DNA of 64,000 nt from a candidate division KSB1 bacterium (GCA_016214895.1 JACRMR010000002.1:64001-128000); one strand, 5' to 3'. Positions 1-9,206 are shown, counted from the stretch's first letter. A program made the numbers and translations. Notes: a model not told the origin generated them from the sequence alone.

Positions 1-29
1 CCGCGTAACGTTTGTTCACGGAAGCTTGT

Positions 30-64
30 GACCGGGCCGGCTCAGTGAGCCGGCCCGGTCTTTT
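30..64 (+). terminator. Rho-independent terminator of a gene left of the window
   Basis: A perfect inverted repeat with 15-base arms (GACCGGGCCGGCTCA and its complement around a central G) is followed by TTTT. No coding sequence is visible left of it, so it probably ends a transcript entering from outside the window. Confidence 0.85.
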
Positions 65-103
65 CCATGCAAGTTGAGATTGCGGATTGATTTTTGTCGC
101 GGA

Positions 104-1519
104 ATGCCGTACCTTGGTAACAACGGCCTAAGCAACGGCTTTCCACCCGTGTCGAACTCCTCAATCACTGCTCATCCCCAGCACTTAACCATTCTCGGTG
201 GCGGCCCGGCCGGGCTCGCCGTCGGCTACTTCGCGGCAAAGCAGCGGCTGCCGTTTACGGTGCTCGAAGCCGGCGAGGTCGTCGGTGGAAACGCGCGGAC
301 GATCCGGTACGGCGAGTTCCTGTTCGACACCGGAGCGCACCGGTTCCATGACAAGCATGCAGAGATCACGCGGGAGCTGCTGTCGCTGTTAGGCGAGGAC
401 TTGATCGTGGCTTCCGCGCCGAGTCTGATCTTGTGGCGAAATCGGCGGATCGATTTTCCGCTGTCACCGGGGAATCTATTGAGCAAGCTGGGACCGCTGT
501 TGACGGCGCGCGCGGCCGTGGACTACACGTTCTCGCGGAATGCGAATCGCGGCGCAGGCGGTTCGCTCGAAGCGTTGGCTGTCGCGCGCTACGGCAAGAC
601 CATCGCCGATCTGTTTCTGCTGCATTACTCGGAGAAGTTATGGGGTCTGCCCGCGAACATGCTCTCCCCGTTTGTGAGCGGTCAGCGTCTGAAGGGCCTG
701 AATCTCACGACATTTCTCGTTGAAGCGCTGCGTGGCCGTCGCGCAAAGACCGAGCATCTTGACGGTAAGTTCTACTATCCGCGCCGGGGAATCGGCATGA
801 TCACGGAACGTCTGGCCCAGACCTGCGGCGAAGCGAATATTCGCACGAACGCCCGGGTTACCCGTCTCGTGCACAGCGACCGCCGGATTCGCGCGGTTGA
901 AGTTAATCACCGCGAGCGGATTGAGGTTGACACGGTCGTCACATCGCTGCCGCTCGGATTGAATGCCGGCCTGCTGGACCCGGCACCGCCCGCGCGGGTG
1001 ATCGAACTGGCGTCGAAACTGAAATTCCGGCATGTCGTGATCCTGATCCTGTTCCTGCACCGCGAGCGGGTGAGCCACCACGCATCGTTATATTTTCCGG
1101 AACGCGAGATCCCGTTCACCCGGATCTATGAACCCAAAAATCGCAGCGCGGAGATGGCGCCGCGGAATCAAACGTCGCTGGCGATTGAGTTTCCCTGTGG
1201 AATCGAAGACAATCGGTGGCGGATGAGCGCGCAAGAGCTCGCGGATCTCGCCATTCCCATCCTCGAAAGCAAGCGATTGATCACGCGGGCTGATGTCTTC
1301 GACGCGACGATCCATAGAATCCCGTTTGCCTATCCGATTCTGGCCTGCGGCATCGAAGGTAGCGTTCGCGAACTGGTCGATTATCTGAGCGTTTTCGAGA
1401 ATTTGCAGCCGGTGGGACGCAACGGCCTGTTCAACTACACACACATCCACGACTTGCTCGAAGCGGGGCGGCTGTTGATCGACGCGCCGCGCAGCAAGGC
1501 AACGGTTTCGTCCGGCTAA
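104..1519 (+). CDS. FAD-dependent amine oxidoreductase, protoporphyrinogen-oxidase/UDP-galactopyranose-mutase-like
   Basis: The protein (about 471 residues) opens with a Rossmann FAD-binding motif, GGGPAGL at about residues 32-38, followed by an acidic VLEAGEVVGG segment and the DTGAHRFHD motif seen in NAD(P)-binding amine oxidases. The family covers protoporphyrinogen oxidase-like and UDP-galactopyranose-mutase-like flavoproteins, some of them next to glycosyltransferase genes, as here (a GT39 operon and a methyltransferase/GT2 fusion follow). Substrate cannot be assigned; a sugar or isoprenoid role is inferred from context. The start is uncertain: ATG at 104 is chosen, TTG at 74 and GTG at 149 are alternatives, and no strong ribosome binding site decides between them. 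A terminator follows at 1545. Confidence 0.8.
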   Translation: MPYLGNNGLSNGFPPVSNSSITAHPQHLTILGGGPAGLAVGYFAAKQRLPFTVLEAGEVVGGNARTIRYGEFLFDTGAHRFHDKHAEITRELLSLLGEDLIVASAPSLILWRNRRIDFPLSPGNLLSKLGPLLTARAAVDYTFSRNANRGAGGSLEALAVARYGKTIADLFLLHYSEKLWGLPANMLSPFVSGQRLKGLNLTTFLVEALRGRRAKTEHLDGKFYYPRRGIGMITERLAQTCGEANIRTNARVTRLVHSDRRIRAVEVNHRERIEVDTVVTSLPLGLNAGLLDPAPPARVIELASKLKFRHVVILILFLHRERVSHHASLYFPEREIPFTRIYEPKNRSAEMAPRNQTSLAIEFPCGIEDNRWRMSAQELADLAIPILESKRLITRADVFDATIHRIPFAYPILACGIEGSVRELVDYLSVFENLQPVGRNGLFNYTHIHDLLEAGRLLIDAPRSKATVSSG

Positions 1520-1544
1520 ACGCCGGTGAAAGATCTCGCCTTCC

Positions 1545-1572
1545 AGCCTGAGCGACGCCGCTCAGGCTTTTT
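1545..1572. terminator. Bidirectional terminator between convergent genes
   Basis: AGCCTGAGCG and its exact complement flank a four-base loop and are followed by TTTTTG. It lies between the converging oxidoreductase and membrane-protein genes and can serve the plus-strand gene; the minus side has a weaker T-run. Confidence 0.8.
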
Positions 1573-1584
1573 GTGTCGCGGCGG

Positions 1585-2559
1585 TTAGCGGCGAACCATC
1601 GAGGCGGAGTAGATCCAGAGCGAGACCAACGTGAAGTAAACGGTGTCGAGCACGTGCTCGAAATAGTGGGAGGCGAGCAGGTAGGGAATTGAAAGGCCGG
1701 CTGAACCGGCAAAGGCGGGATGCTGCGCAATCTCGCTCACTCCGGCGCTAAGCGAGTGCTGCACCTGGTAAACGAGGCCGACGCCGAACAGCGCGAGACA
1801 GAGGGCCAATAGCTTCCAGCGGCGCGAATCGCGGACAGAAGTCGTGTTACCGGGCTCGCGGCGGCGATGGAGGAAGTAGAGTGGAAGCGGAAAGAACGTC
1901 AACGGAAACGTCGCGAGTTCGCGGACGCTGTGCGCCAGATAGCGCGGGTCGGACCAGACGCTGTATAGCGTGGAGACCGGCCGCGGAACCACGATTGCCG
2001 AGATGATCAGAAACAGCAAGGCGGCGGCGATGTACAACGATCCGCCGCGCAGAGTAAGTCGCGGGACGGCGGCGGTCAGCAGCCATTCCGTCGCGAAGAG
2101 ATAGAGCAGACAGAACGGAAAGAGGAGCAGTGTGCTGGGAGTGTGCAGCAGCCAGGAACCACCGGCTTCAATTCGATGTACTCCTTGTCGCAGTTGCACC
2201 AGGTACGAGAGCGTGTCGTCGCGGCCGAATAGTACGAAGCTCAAGAGCAGGCAGGCAATCACCCAACTGACGGTCAACCAGGCGTAGCGGCGCGGTGTTG
2301 CTACCACCGCTTCAGAGGGGGCGGGCGACCAGCAGCGCAGCGCGCCGGTGAACAGGAACGCGATGACCGTCAGCGATGGAATGTGGCCGAGGAAATGAGA
2401 TGCATAGAAGACGGATTGCAGAAAGGTCAGAGTTCCGCCTTCGTGTACGACAGTGAAACCGAGCCAGATTCGGCCATGATAGATGGCGAGATAGAGATAG
2501 GACAACGTGTAGGTCAGCGCCGCGGTCCAGAGCAAGGCGCGAGGTCGAAATGGTTTCAC
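1585..2559 (-). CDS. Polytopic membrane protein of unknown function
   Basis: About 324 residues with roughly eight hydrophobic helices, for example near the N-terminus (ALLWTAALTYTLSYLYLAIY) and near the C-terminus (VYFTLVSLWIY). I recognise no catalytic motif or family. The GTG start at 2559 overlaps the TGA stop of the upstream GT39 gene (GTGA), which implies translational coupling; a longer reading frame running back into that gene exists but would overlap it by almost 90 bases. As last gene of a methyltransferase-GT39-membrane protein operon, it may handle a lipid-linked sugar or act as a polymerase/flippase-like partner. That is inference only. Confidence 0.7.
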   Translation of the reverse strand: MKPFRPRALLWTAALTYTLSYLYLAIYHGRIWLGFTVVHEGGTLTFLQSVFYASHFLGHIPSLTVIAFLFTGALRCWSPAPSEAVVATPRRYAWLTVSWVIACLLLSFVLFGRDDTLSYLVQLRQGVHRIEAGGSWLLHTPSTLLLFPFCLLYLFATEWLLTAAVPRLTLRGGSLYIAAALLFLIISAIVVPRPVSTLYSVWSDPRYLAHSVRELATFPLTFFPLPLYFLHRRREPGNTTSVRDSRRWKLLALCLALFGVGLVYQVQHSLSAGVSEIAQHPAFAGSAGLSIPYLLASHYFEHVLDTVYFTLVSLWIYSASMVRR

Positions 2560-4013
2560 GGCGTCTCCGCCGCGTAAAGTGAGACACTGATCTCGGCCTG
2601 CCAGAGCGCCCAGGGATCTTTCGGAGCGTACGGCTCGACCGTGCAATGTGAGACCAAACGGCGTGCTTGCGCTGCGGCCTCGCGAAGCCGTTGCAACAGG
2701 TCCCCCTGTTCGCTGCCATAGGCCGTAATGAGCCAGACACGATCGCGGTTTGACAGCAGCGAATCGAGCGGAGTGGCTCGGCGCGCTACGGCCAGCTCGA
2801 TTCCCGCTGTCGGTTCAAAGTAGTAGCTCATGGGTTCCGCGACATACCCGGGCGACAACACGATTAAGTCCCCGGCCTGCATTTCCCGACGCAAGCGCGC
2901 CGCCGTCTCACGCCACGGATCCTTGTCGGAACCCGCATAGTAGCTCCACAACCCGATGGTGCTGATGACCACCCAAACCGATACCCAAATCACGCGATTG
3001 GGTCGCGGCATCGCCGCGATCGACCATGCGAGAATGATTAGCACTGCGATTGAGGCCGGCAGCGTATATCGCGGAATCAACACCGGAGCAAACGTAACGG
3101 AGATCAACCATGGAATCACTACAAAGCTGACGTAAAGCCCGCTGAGCGCGAGTAGCGGCCGCCACTGCCAATGGACGAGGCGTCCTTGGCCAATGCCCGC
3201 GCGGAGCACGAGCAGCCCCGCTGCTATCGAGAGCACGGGGTACATAAAGTAGTGATGAATCGCGGCCAGGAGCATGAAGAGTGAAGGTCGCTTGATCCAG
3301 CCGCCGAGCGCGTCGCCGGCCATGCGCCCTTCGAGCTTTCCAGCGTATTGCAACACCGCAGGGAGCGACAGCAAAGCAATCAGCGCGCCGATCAAGGCGA
3401 TCTGCTTCCCCAAGCGTGCCCGGTGCAGCTCGCCATTCCGCGACAAGAACGCGAGACACCACAGCAGCGAAGCGAGCAGAAGCAAGGCTCCAAAGGCGTG
3501 TGAATAGATCGCGACCAGCATGCTAACCAGGCAGAGCACCAGAGTCCGAGTCCCGGGTCGCTTAAGCCAGAGCTGCATCGTCCAGCATGACAGGATTACC
3601 GCCAGCAGCAGCAGTGAATAGGGCCGGGCATCTTGCGAATAATGAATCCAGGTCGGATTGATCGCCGCCAGCAGCGCCGCGACTAACGCCGTACGATCAT
3701 CGAACAGCTGCCGCGCAAGCGCAAACAGCGCCGGGATCGCAGCGATGCCGAAGCAGGCGGGCAGAAATCGCAGCGTCCATTCGCTGGCGCCAAACTGACC
3801 GCAGAAAAGCTTCTCCAGCAGAATGAAGACCGGACCCTGCGTCTTGTCATGAAACGCCGACGACCAGCTCTGTGTGATCTCAAAGTAGGTATGCCCTTCG
3901 TCCAGCCAGAGACTTTCCGACGCGAGACCGAACAGGCGCAGCGCCGCGGCCAGCCCAATGATCAGGACGAGGCGGCGGGGCACGGAAAGCAGTGAGAATG
4001 CGTGAGGAGGCAT
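2556..4013 (-). CDS. Family 39-like membrane glycosyltransferase (GT-C, ArnT/PMT_2 type)
   Basis: A 485-residue integral membrane protein with about eleven hydrophobic segments. The first extracytoplasmic loop carries the acidic LDEGHTYFE motif typical of GT-C enzymes of the dolichyl-phosphate-mannose/ArnT superfamily, and the ALLAAINPTWIHYSQDARPYSLLLL stretch near residue 110-130 is characteristic of the PMT_2 domain (quoted in two parts: ALLAAINPTWIHYSQ, then DARPYSLLLL). Such enzymes transfer a sugar from a polyprenyl-phosphate donor on the outer face of the inner membrane. The acceptor is unknown. It starts 15 bases after the methyltransferase stop and overlaps the next gene by four bases, so the three are one operon. 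Confidence 0.85.
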   Translation of the reverse strand: MPPHAFSLLSVPRRLVLIIGLAAALRLFGLASESLWLDEGHTYFEITQSWSSAFHDKTQGPVFILLEKLFCGQFGASEWTLRFLPACFGIAAIPALFALARQLFDDRTALVAALLAAINPTWIHYSQDARPYSLLLLAVILSCWTMQLWLKRPGTRTLVLCLVSMLVAIYSHAFGALLLLASLLWCLAFLSRNGELHRARLGKQIALIGALIALLSLPAVLQYAGKLEGRMAGDALGGWIKRPSLFMLLAAIHHYFMYPVLSIAAGLLVLRAGIGQGRLVHWQWRPLLALSGLYVSFVVIPWLISVTFAPVLIPRYTLPASIAVLIILAWSIAAMPRPNRVIWVSVWVVISTIGLWSYYAGSDKDPWRETAARLRREMQAGDLIVLSPGYVAEPMSYYFEPTAGIELAVARRATPLDSLLSNRDRVWLITAYGSEQGDLLQRLREAAAQARRLVSHCTVEPYAPKDPWALWQAEISVSLYAAETP

Positions 4014-4028
4014 CGCTACAGTCTGTAA

Positions 4029-4871
4029 CTACGTTGCGGCCTTTCGCGCAACAGCCCGCACCACTCGGATCCGATTCGACTCCAGATTGTGCACGAGGTT
4101 CCGTACCTTTTCGGGAGCGCTCGCGCCCATGAGCAGCCGTTGATTGGGCCGCGGAGCGGAACCGACCTCCGCTGGCGCCGCGTGACGGGTGGCGACGAGC
4201 ACAGCGAGAGCTTGTGACGTGACATCCTCAATGGCGCTCAACTCAAAATCTGCTTGACGAAGCAGCCCGCGCAGCTCGTCCGGCGAAACGAGAAAGCTGA
4301 TTTCCGCGGACGATGCCCAGGGAACGGGGTATTTCATCGGTGATGCCGATCCGGCGCATACTTCGTACAGCGCATAGGCGCCGCCGGGAATGAGCACGCG
4401 ACGGATTTCGGCGAGCAGGCGCGGCTTGTCGCGGACATTCATGGTCGTGTGTTGGGTCCACGCAAGATTGAACGTGCAATCCGGAACCGGCAGATCGGTC
4501 ATGTCGCCTTGACGAAACTCCGCCAAACGATCGAGCCCGACCAAGCGCGTAAGCATCGTTGCAGCGGCCGTGTATTCTTCTACGATATCGATCCCGCGGA
4601 CGCGGCAGCCAAACTCGCCGGCGAGGGTGCGCGCCGGGCCGCCGATGCCGCAGCCGAGATCGAGCACATGTGATGCCCGGCCCACACCGGCGAATTGCGC
4701 AAGCTCACGTGTGGCTGCCGCGCCGCCAATGTGGAATTCGTCGAAGCCGGAGAGATCAGCCAGCGTGAGTTTGCCGGAATCAATCCCGCCTGCGGCGAGC
4801 GCCGCGAGGATCGCTGCACTGAGATCGGGCTGGCGATAGTGAGTGATTATTGCCGCGGGGAGGTCGAACAT
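4029..4871 (-). CDS. Class I SAM-dependent methyltransferase (UbiE / dimethylglycine-methyltransferase-like)
   Basis: About 280 residues. SAM-binding motif I is VLDLGCGIGGPARTLA, followed by an acidic residue-containing GIDIVEEY strand, and WTQHTTMNV and LIPGGAYALYEV as later motifs. The DEFHIGG segment before motif I is shared with sarcosine/dimethylglycine-type methyltransferases, but the substrate cannot be deduced. The start at 4871 (MFDLPAAIITHY) is preferred to an in-frame ATG at 4928, because the upstream residues look unstructured and a good promoter ends at 4941. It is the first gene of an operon with the GT39 enzyme. Confidence 0.8.
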   Translation of the reverse strand: MFDLPAAIITHYRQPDLSAAILAALAAGGIDSGKLTLADLSGFDEFHIGGAAATRELAQFAGVGRASHVLDLGCGIGGPARTLAGEFGCRVRGIDIVEEYTAAATMLTRLVGLDRLAEFRQGDMTDLPVPDCTFNLAWTQHTTMNVRDKPRLLAEIRRVLIPGGAYALYEVCAGSASPMKYPVPWASSAEISFLVSPDELRGLLRQADFELSAIEDVTSQALAVLVATRHAAPAEVGSAPRPNQRLLMGASAPEKVRNLVHNLESNRIRVVRAVARKAAT

Positions 4872-5248
4872 TGCAAACGGTTGGAAGGGGCGAGGCCGGG
4901 CGCAGGATTCAGGCGACCGGGTGTCCAAGCGATTCTCGTCAATATAGAAGAATTACGCGAGCAATCAAGCACTCGGGCAGCGGACAGTCTTCGTCCGCTG
5001 CCTCCCGGCGCAAATGCGCTCACCGATAGCAGGCGAGGACCGCTCAGGAGATTTTCGCCGGAGCTGTCGTTTGCCGATTCAGGCACGGCAGGCCGGGTCA
5101 TATTTGCCGAGTCAGCCGGGATCTCGTTGAAACCGTTGCGGATTCGGCCACGCCTACCGAAGGTACAGTTATTGCCATAAGCTATAGGAACCTCAAGGCG
5201 AGCGCAAGTTCGCCATGGCAAAACCGTCTTCAGCGTTGGGAAGCCGAA
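4872..5248. other. Divergent intergenic region, 377 bases
   Basis: This stretch separates the minus-strand methyltransferase operon from the plus-strand methyltransferase/GT2 gene. It contains the minus-strand promoter at 4941-4968. I could not place a convincing promoter for the plus-strand gene. No short coding frame is supported. Confidence 0.6.
4941..4968 (-). promoter_or_regulatory. Promoter of the methyltransferase/GT39 operon
   Basis: On the minus strand TTGATT (4968-4963) and TATATT (4946-4941) are separated by 16 bases, a near-consensus housekeeping promoter about 70 bases upstream of the chosen methyltransferase start. Confidence 0.65.
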
Positions 5249-7330
5249 ATGGAAATTGATCCGAAAACCGGAATCTGGGTGGGCGAAGATCGTCACCGAA
5301 TCTATGATCAGACACTGGCGGCGGAGCTCGTTGCGCTGTGCCGGAACAAACAGTTCGCGACCGTCGTCGATCTGGGCTGCGGTGCCGGATACTACGTCGG
5401 TCACTTGCGCGAGAGTGGCATCCAGTGCAGCGGTTACGACGGCAATCCGCAGACGCCACTGATCACCGATGGCGCGTGCGGCGTGCTCGACCTGTCGAAG
5501 CCGATCAGCATCGGCTCGCACTCATGTGTGATCAGTCTCGAAGTCGGCGAGCATATTCCGCCGGAATTCGAGGAGATCTATCTGAACAACGTATTCGGTT
5601 CGGCGCGAAATTATGTGATTCTGAGCTGGGCGCGACCGGGGCAGGGTGGAGTCGGACATTTCAATGAAAAAGCGCAGAGCCTCGTGATCGAGAGAATCGA
5701 ACGCGACGGCCTGTGGAAACTCGATCCACTTGCCACCTACACACTGCGCAGATCCGCGACGCTACCGTGGTTTCAAAACACAATCATCTGCTTTCAACGC
5801 ACCCAGCGTCCCGCAGCGGATCGCCTGGTGCAGTCCGCGCAAGCCGAGTCGCAGATCGCGCTGCATCAGCAAAACGGCGTCGTGGACAACTCGCGCCGCG
5901 TGCGTGACGCCATGTTTCGCCGCCGAATGAAGAACACACCGCAAGCGCTGTCGCTGGAGTTTTGGAAGGACCATTTCTGCACTCAGGAAGCGCTTCGATC
6001 GCCGGAAGTGCACGGCCGGATTCTCGACTTTGGCAGCGGCACCGGCGAAAGCGATATCTGGATGGCGCGACAGGGGAAGGACGTGGTAGGCTTTGACATT
6101 TCGCCCGTGGCGCTGGATGAAGCGGAGAGATACCGCGCCGCCGAGACGCCGGAGGTCAAAGCGCGCGTGAGCTTTGTGCTCGGAAATCGCGGCGAGCTGC
6201 CGTTTCCCGACCAGTCGTTCGATGCCATCTTCAGCAATCATGCGCTGGAGAACATTCCGCATCTGACGCCGACGCTGAAGGAGCTGGCACGCGTGTTGAA
6301 GCCGGGCGGCGCATTCGTCGCGCTGGTCTCACAGGGGACCGCGTACTACGACATCGCGCGCATGCATTACTTCGAGCGCGCTGCGCTGGAAGAGCGATTG
6401 AGCGATTTCTTCGACGACGTAACCGTCGAAGAGCAAACGGAGTTCAAGCAGTTGAAGGCGGTCTGCCGCAACGCGCGCGCGACAAAGCACCCGCGGATCG
6501 CGTGCATCATGCGGATTCGCAATGAGGAGCGCTGGATCAAGGATGTGCTGGACAGCGCGGCGCGCGTGGCCGATGACATTGTAATCGTGGATGATGGATC
6601 GACGGACAATACGCCGAGTATTTGCAAATACCATCCGGCGGTGTCCGCCTATTACTGGCAAAATGAAGCGGAGACGGATCAACGCCGGGACAAGCAGCGC
6701 TGTCTCGAAATGGCACTCGAACTCAATCCGGATTGGATCATGGGACTCGATGCCGACGAGCCGCTGGAACGCAGCGCCGCGCACCGCATCTTCGAAGCGA
6801 TCCGCAATTGCCCGGCCGACGTGGCGACGCTGAAACTCGAGAGCCTGTTCATGTGGAACGACATGAACCACTTCCGGAGCGATGGCATCTACCGGCGCAT
6901 CTGTCAGGAACGCCTGTTCCGCGTGGCGGGGCAACCGCGCGACCGCTTGATCTATCAGCCGACGACATTCAAGGGCAACGGGCATTGCACGAGGCTGCCC
7001 GGCGGGATCGTCGGCAAGGAGCTCGAGATCGACGCGAAGATTTTGCACATGGGCTACATGTATCCCGATGTGCGAGCGCGCCGATATGAATACTATCGCC
7101 AGCGCGACCCGCGGGAATTCGCCAATGGGGACTACGAGCATCTGCTTGACCAGCCCGGACAGCTCATCGAGGAATGGCACGAGCGGCCCGATCGGCGCGA
7201 GCAGATCGCGACACGATCGCAAACGCCCTTGCCATTGGCGATGGTGAAAGCCGCAGGCGCCGCGGCGCCGGCGAATGCTGATACTCTGCACGCGCCGCGG
7301 CGGGCACGGGACTGGGCCATGGCCGAGTAA
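5249..7330 (+). CDS. Three-domain protein: two methyltransferase domains plus family 2 glycosyltransferase
   Basis: The 693-residue protein contains a class I methyltransferase domain (motif VVDLGCGAGYYVG near residue 40), a second one (RILDFGSGTGESDIW near residue 250, then VVGFDISP), and from about residue 420 a GT2 domain: MRIRNEERWIKDVLD, the UDP-binding IVIVDDGSTD, and DWIMGLDADEP with a DxD-like metal-binding motif. GT2 transfers sugars from nucleotide donors in the cytosol, so the protein may methylate and extend a glycan. The ATG at 5249 is preceded by GGGAAG at suitable spacing. Its first domain has a short, unusual NYVILSWARPG segment and may bind SAM without a known acceptor. Terminator follows at 7352. 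Confidence 0.85.
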   Translation: MEIDPKTGIWVGEDRHRIYDQTLAAELVALCRNKQFATVVDLGCGAGYYVGHLRESGIQCSGYDGNPQTPLITDGACGVLDLSKPISIGSHSCVISLEVGEHIPPEFEEIYLNNVFGSARNYVILSWARPGQGGVGHFNEKAQSLVIERIERDGLWKLDPLATYTLRRSATLPWFQNTIICFQRTQRPAADRLVQSAQAESQIALHQQNGVVDNSRRVRDAMFRRRMKNTPQALSLEFWKDHFCTQEALRSPEVHGRILDFGSGTGESDIWMARQGKDVVGFDISPVALDEAERYRAAETPEVKARVSFVLGNRGELPFPDQSFDAIFSNHALENIPHLTPTLKELARVLKPGGAFVALVSQGTAYYDIARMHYFERAALEERLSDFFDDVTVEEQTEFKQLKAVCRNARATKHPRIACIMRIRNEERWIKDVLDSAARVADDIVIVDDGSTDNTPSICKYHPAVSAYYWQNEAETDQRRDKQRCLEMALELNPDWIMGLDADEPLERSAAHRIFEAIRNCPADVATLKLESLFMWNDMNHFRSDGIYRRICQERLFRVAGQPRDRLIYQPTTFKGNGHCTRLPGGIVGKELEIDAKILHMGYMYPDVRARRYEYYRQRDPREFANGDYEHLLDQPGQLIEEWHERPDRREQIATRSQTPLPLAMVKAAGAAAPANADTLHAPRRARDWAMAE

Positions 7331-7351
7331 TTTCGGGTCGAGTCCAGATGG

Positions 7352-7387
7352 CAGCAGAGCCGCTCGGGTGAGCGGCTCTGCTGTTTT
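7352..7387. terminator. Bidirectional terminator
   Basis: A perfect 14-base stem (CAGCAGAGCCGCTC and complement) with a GGGT loop is followed by TTTT. It lies between the plus-strand fusion gene and the convergent DUF3788 gene. Confidence 0.9.
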
Positions 7388-7406
7388 CGGAATCCGGCCC
7401 GCAGGC

Positions 7407-7820
7407 TCAGGTGGAAAGCTTGATCGTGGCGAGGGTCTCGAGGTGTGTCAGATCAGCGGGCTTAGCGACTTTCACATAGAAGCCGCGACCTTCGGCATAG
7501 GGTCGGGCGGCTTCGATGGAGTTCTTGATGCGACTGGGAAGCTTCGCCTTGCGCGCGGCGGCAACGGCCTTCTCGCCGAAGACGAAAGCGACGGTGAAGT
7601 GGCCGTCAGCGGGGAACAGATAGCAGACGGTACGCGTGCGCCGTTTGGTGACGAGCACCCAGCCCGATTGCATGAACTTCCAGTCCCGCGAGATGGGATC
7701 GAAAAGATCGTCGAGGTAGGCGTTGAATTCGTGCCAGACCGCGGCGGCGTCGCCGAGCGCGCCCCACAGAGCAGCGGCCGTGGGCTTGCGGGATTTCTCA
7801 GTGAAGCAGCAGGCGGGCAT
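7407..7820 (-). CDS. DUF3788 family protein
   Basis: 137 residues, matching the DUF3788 pattern throughout: an N-terminal ALWGALGDAAAVWHEF helix, the WKFMQSGWVLVTKRRTRTVCYLFP strand pair (W-K-F, then RTVCYLFP), HFTVAFVFGEKAV, and the C-terminal AEGRGFYVKV...DLTHLETLATIK end. The family is small, soluble, and without an established biochemical function. The gene stands alone; the next gene upstream on the same strand begins beyond a 57-base gap that is A-rich. The length is normal for the family. Confidence 0.8.
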   Translation of the reverse strand: MPACCFTEKSRKPTAAALWGALGDAAAVWHEFNAYLDDLFDPISRDWKFMQSGWVLVTKRRTRTVCYLFPADGHFTVAFVFGEKAVAAARKAKLPSRIKNSIEAARPYAEGRGFYVKVAKPADLTHLETLATIKLST

Positions 7821-7877
7821 GGTAGAAAAATGCGAAACAGCGAAAAGGCGAAAAGCTAAAGAGCGTGTGCAGCACGA

Positions 7878-8978
7878 TCAGGGCTGGTGCTGGGCGGCCT
7901 GATCGAAGCCGGCAACCAGCGAATCGACCAACTGCTGAACGGTCGTGATCTCATTAACGCGGTAGGCATTGGCACCGGCGAACGGGAAGCCGTGTTTGAG
8001 ATTGCCCTTCTTTGCGTTCATCAGCGCGAGCGCGATGCAGTAGGGACTCCGCTGGTAATCGCAGGTGATGATGCAGTGATAGGGACAGGCAAAGGGCTCC
8101 TTTTCACCGCGACCCATGGCCTCGACGAAGGGGTTGCGGATCACGCGGCCGGGGAGGCCGACCGGACTCTTGATGATCGTGATGTCCGCCTCGCGCGCGT
8201 CCACATAGGTCTGCTTGAATTCGCGTGAAGCATCGCACTCTTCGGTGGCGACAAAGCGCGTTCCCATTTGCACCCCCGCCGCGCCCAACCGGATAAACTT
8301 GTAAATGTCCGCGCCGGTATACACACCACCCGCGGCGATCACCGGGATGGGCCGATCCGGCGTGACGAACGGCTCCACGGCCGCGATGACTTCCGGCACG
8401 AGCTTCTCAAGTGCGAAATCAGGATCAGCGATTTGCTCGGGTTTGAAGCCGAGGTGACCCCCTGCGCGCGGACCCTCGACCACCAGCGCATCAGGCACAC
8501 AATCGAATTTCTCCAGCCAGCGTTTGCAGATCATCGCGGCGGCGCGACCGGAGGAGACAATCGGAACCAGCTTCGTATTCGTTTCGGGCAGGCGGAATTT
8601 CGGCAGATTGAGCGGCAGGCCGGCGCCGGAAAAAATTACGTCGATGCCTTCTTCAATCGCGGTGCGAACCTGATCGGCGAAATTCGACAGGGCCACCATG
8701 ATATTTACGCCGAGCACGCCGTTGGTGGCCGCGCGCGCCTTGCGGATCTCTTCGCGCAGCGCGCGCTTGTTGGCCTCTACGAAGTCGCGGTAGAAATCCG
8801 GCTCATTCATGCCGATGCCAGCCGTCGCGATGACACCGATGCCGCCCGCGTTTGCCACTGCCGCCGCGAGGCCGGAGAGGGAGATTCCCACGCCCATGCC
8901 GCCCTGGATAATTGGAATACGAGCGGTCAGATCACCGATATTCAGGGTGGGAAGCGCACTCTTCAGGCTGAATGTCAT
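7878..8978 (-). CDS. Nitronate monooxygenase-type flavoenzyme (2-nitropropane dioxygenase/FabK-like)
   Basis: A 366-residue TIM-barrel FMN enzyme. It starts with PIIQGGMGVGISLSGLAAAV, continues with GVLGVNIMVAL, VVEGPRAGGHLGF and VIAAGGVYTGADIYKFIRLGAAGVQMGTRF, which are the flavin and phosphate-binding motifs of the NMO family. It could oxidise alkyl nitronates or act as an enoyl-ACP reductase relative; the EGPRAGGH motif favours the NMO group. The C-terminal third carries four cysteines around FACPYHCIITCDYQRSPYC, unusual spacing that may be structural or bind metal. A strong promoter with a palindrome lies about 200 bases upstream at 9178-9206. Confidence 0.85.
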   Translation of the reverse strand: MTFSLKSALPTLNIGDLTARIPIIQGGMGVGISLSGLAAAVANAGGIGVIATAGIGMNEPDFYRDFVEANKRALREEIRKARAATNGVLGVNIMVALSNFADQVRTAIEEGIDVIFSGAGLPLNLPKFRLPETNTKLVPIVSSGRAAAMICKRWLEKFDCVPDALVVEGPRAGGHLGFKPEQIADPDFALEKLVPEVIAAVEPFVTPDRPIPVIAAGGVYTGADIYKFIRLGAAGVQMGTRFVATEECDASREFKQTYVDAREADITIIKSPVGLPGRVIRNPFVEAMGRGEKEPFACPYHCIITCDYQRSPYCIALALMNAKKGNLKHGFPFAGANAYRVNEITTVQQLVDSLVAGFDQAAQHQP

Positions 8979-9177
8979 CGTTTGCGGAGTTTCGGGGGCG
9001 TCAGTTTGAAATGCTTTTGACCAAACAAACCCCGGCAGCGGTTGATAAAGCGGATGTTGGGCCCAGCTTCATGAGCTAAAAAGACCCAAGGTTCGGGCGG
9101 AATGGGATAACGAATAGCAGGGGATGGCGGGTGATAGTTGACCAGAACGGTCCTATTACAGAGGGCACGAATTTTAT

Positions 9178-9206
9178 AATATACGAACATTTGTACAAAA
9201 AGTCAA
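9178..9206 (-). promoter_or_regulatory. Promoter of the nitronate monooxygenase gene with palindrome in the spacer
   Basis: On the minus strand TTGACT (9206-9201) and TATATT (9183-9178) are 17 bases apart. The spacer contains the perfect 10-base palindrome TTTGTACAAA (9190-9199), a plausible binding site for a dimeric regulator. The predicted leader is almost 200 bases. Confidence 0.65.

Noticed and set aside
1-29. Coding sequence at the left edge
   Set aside because: Only 29 bases before the terminator; no frame can be supported.
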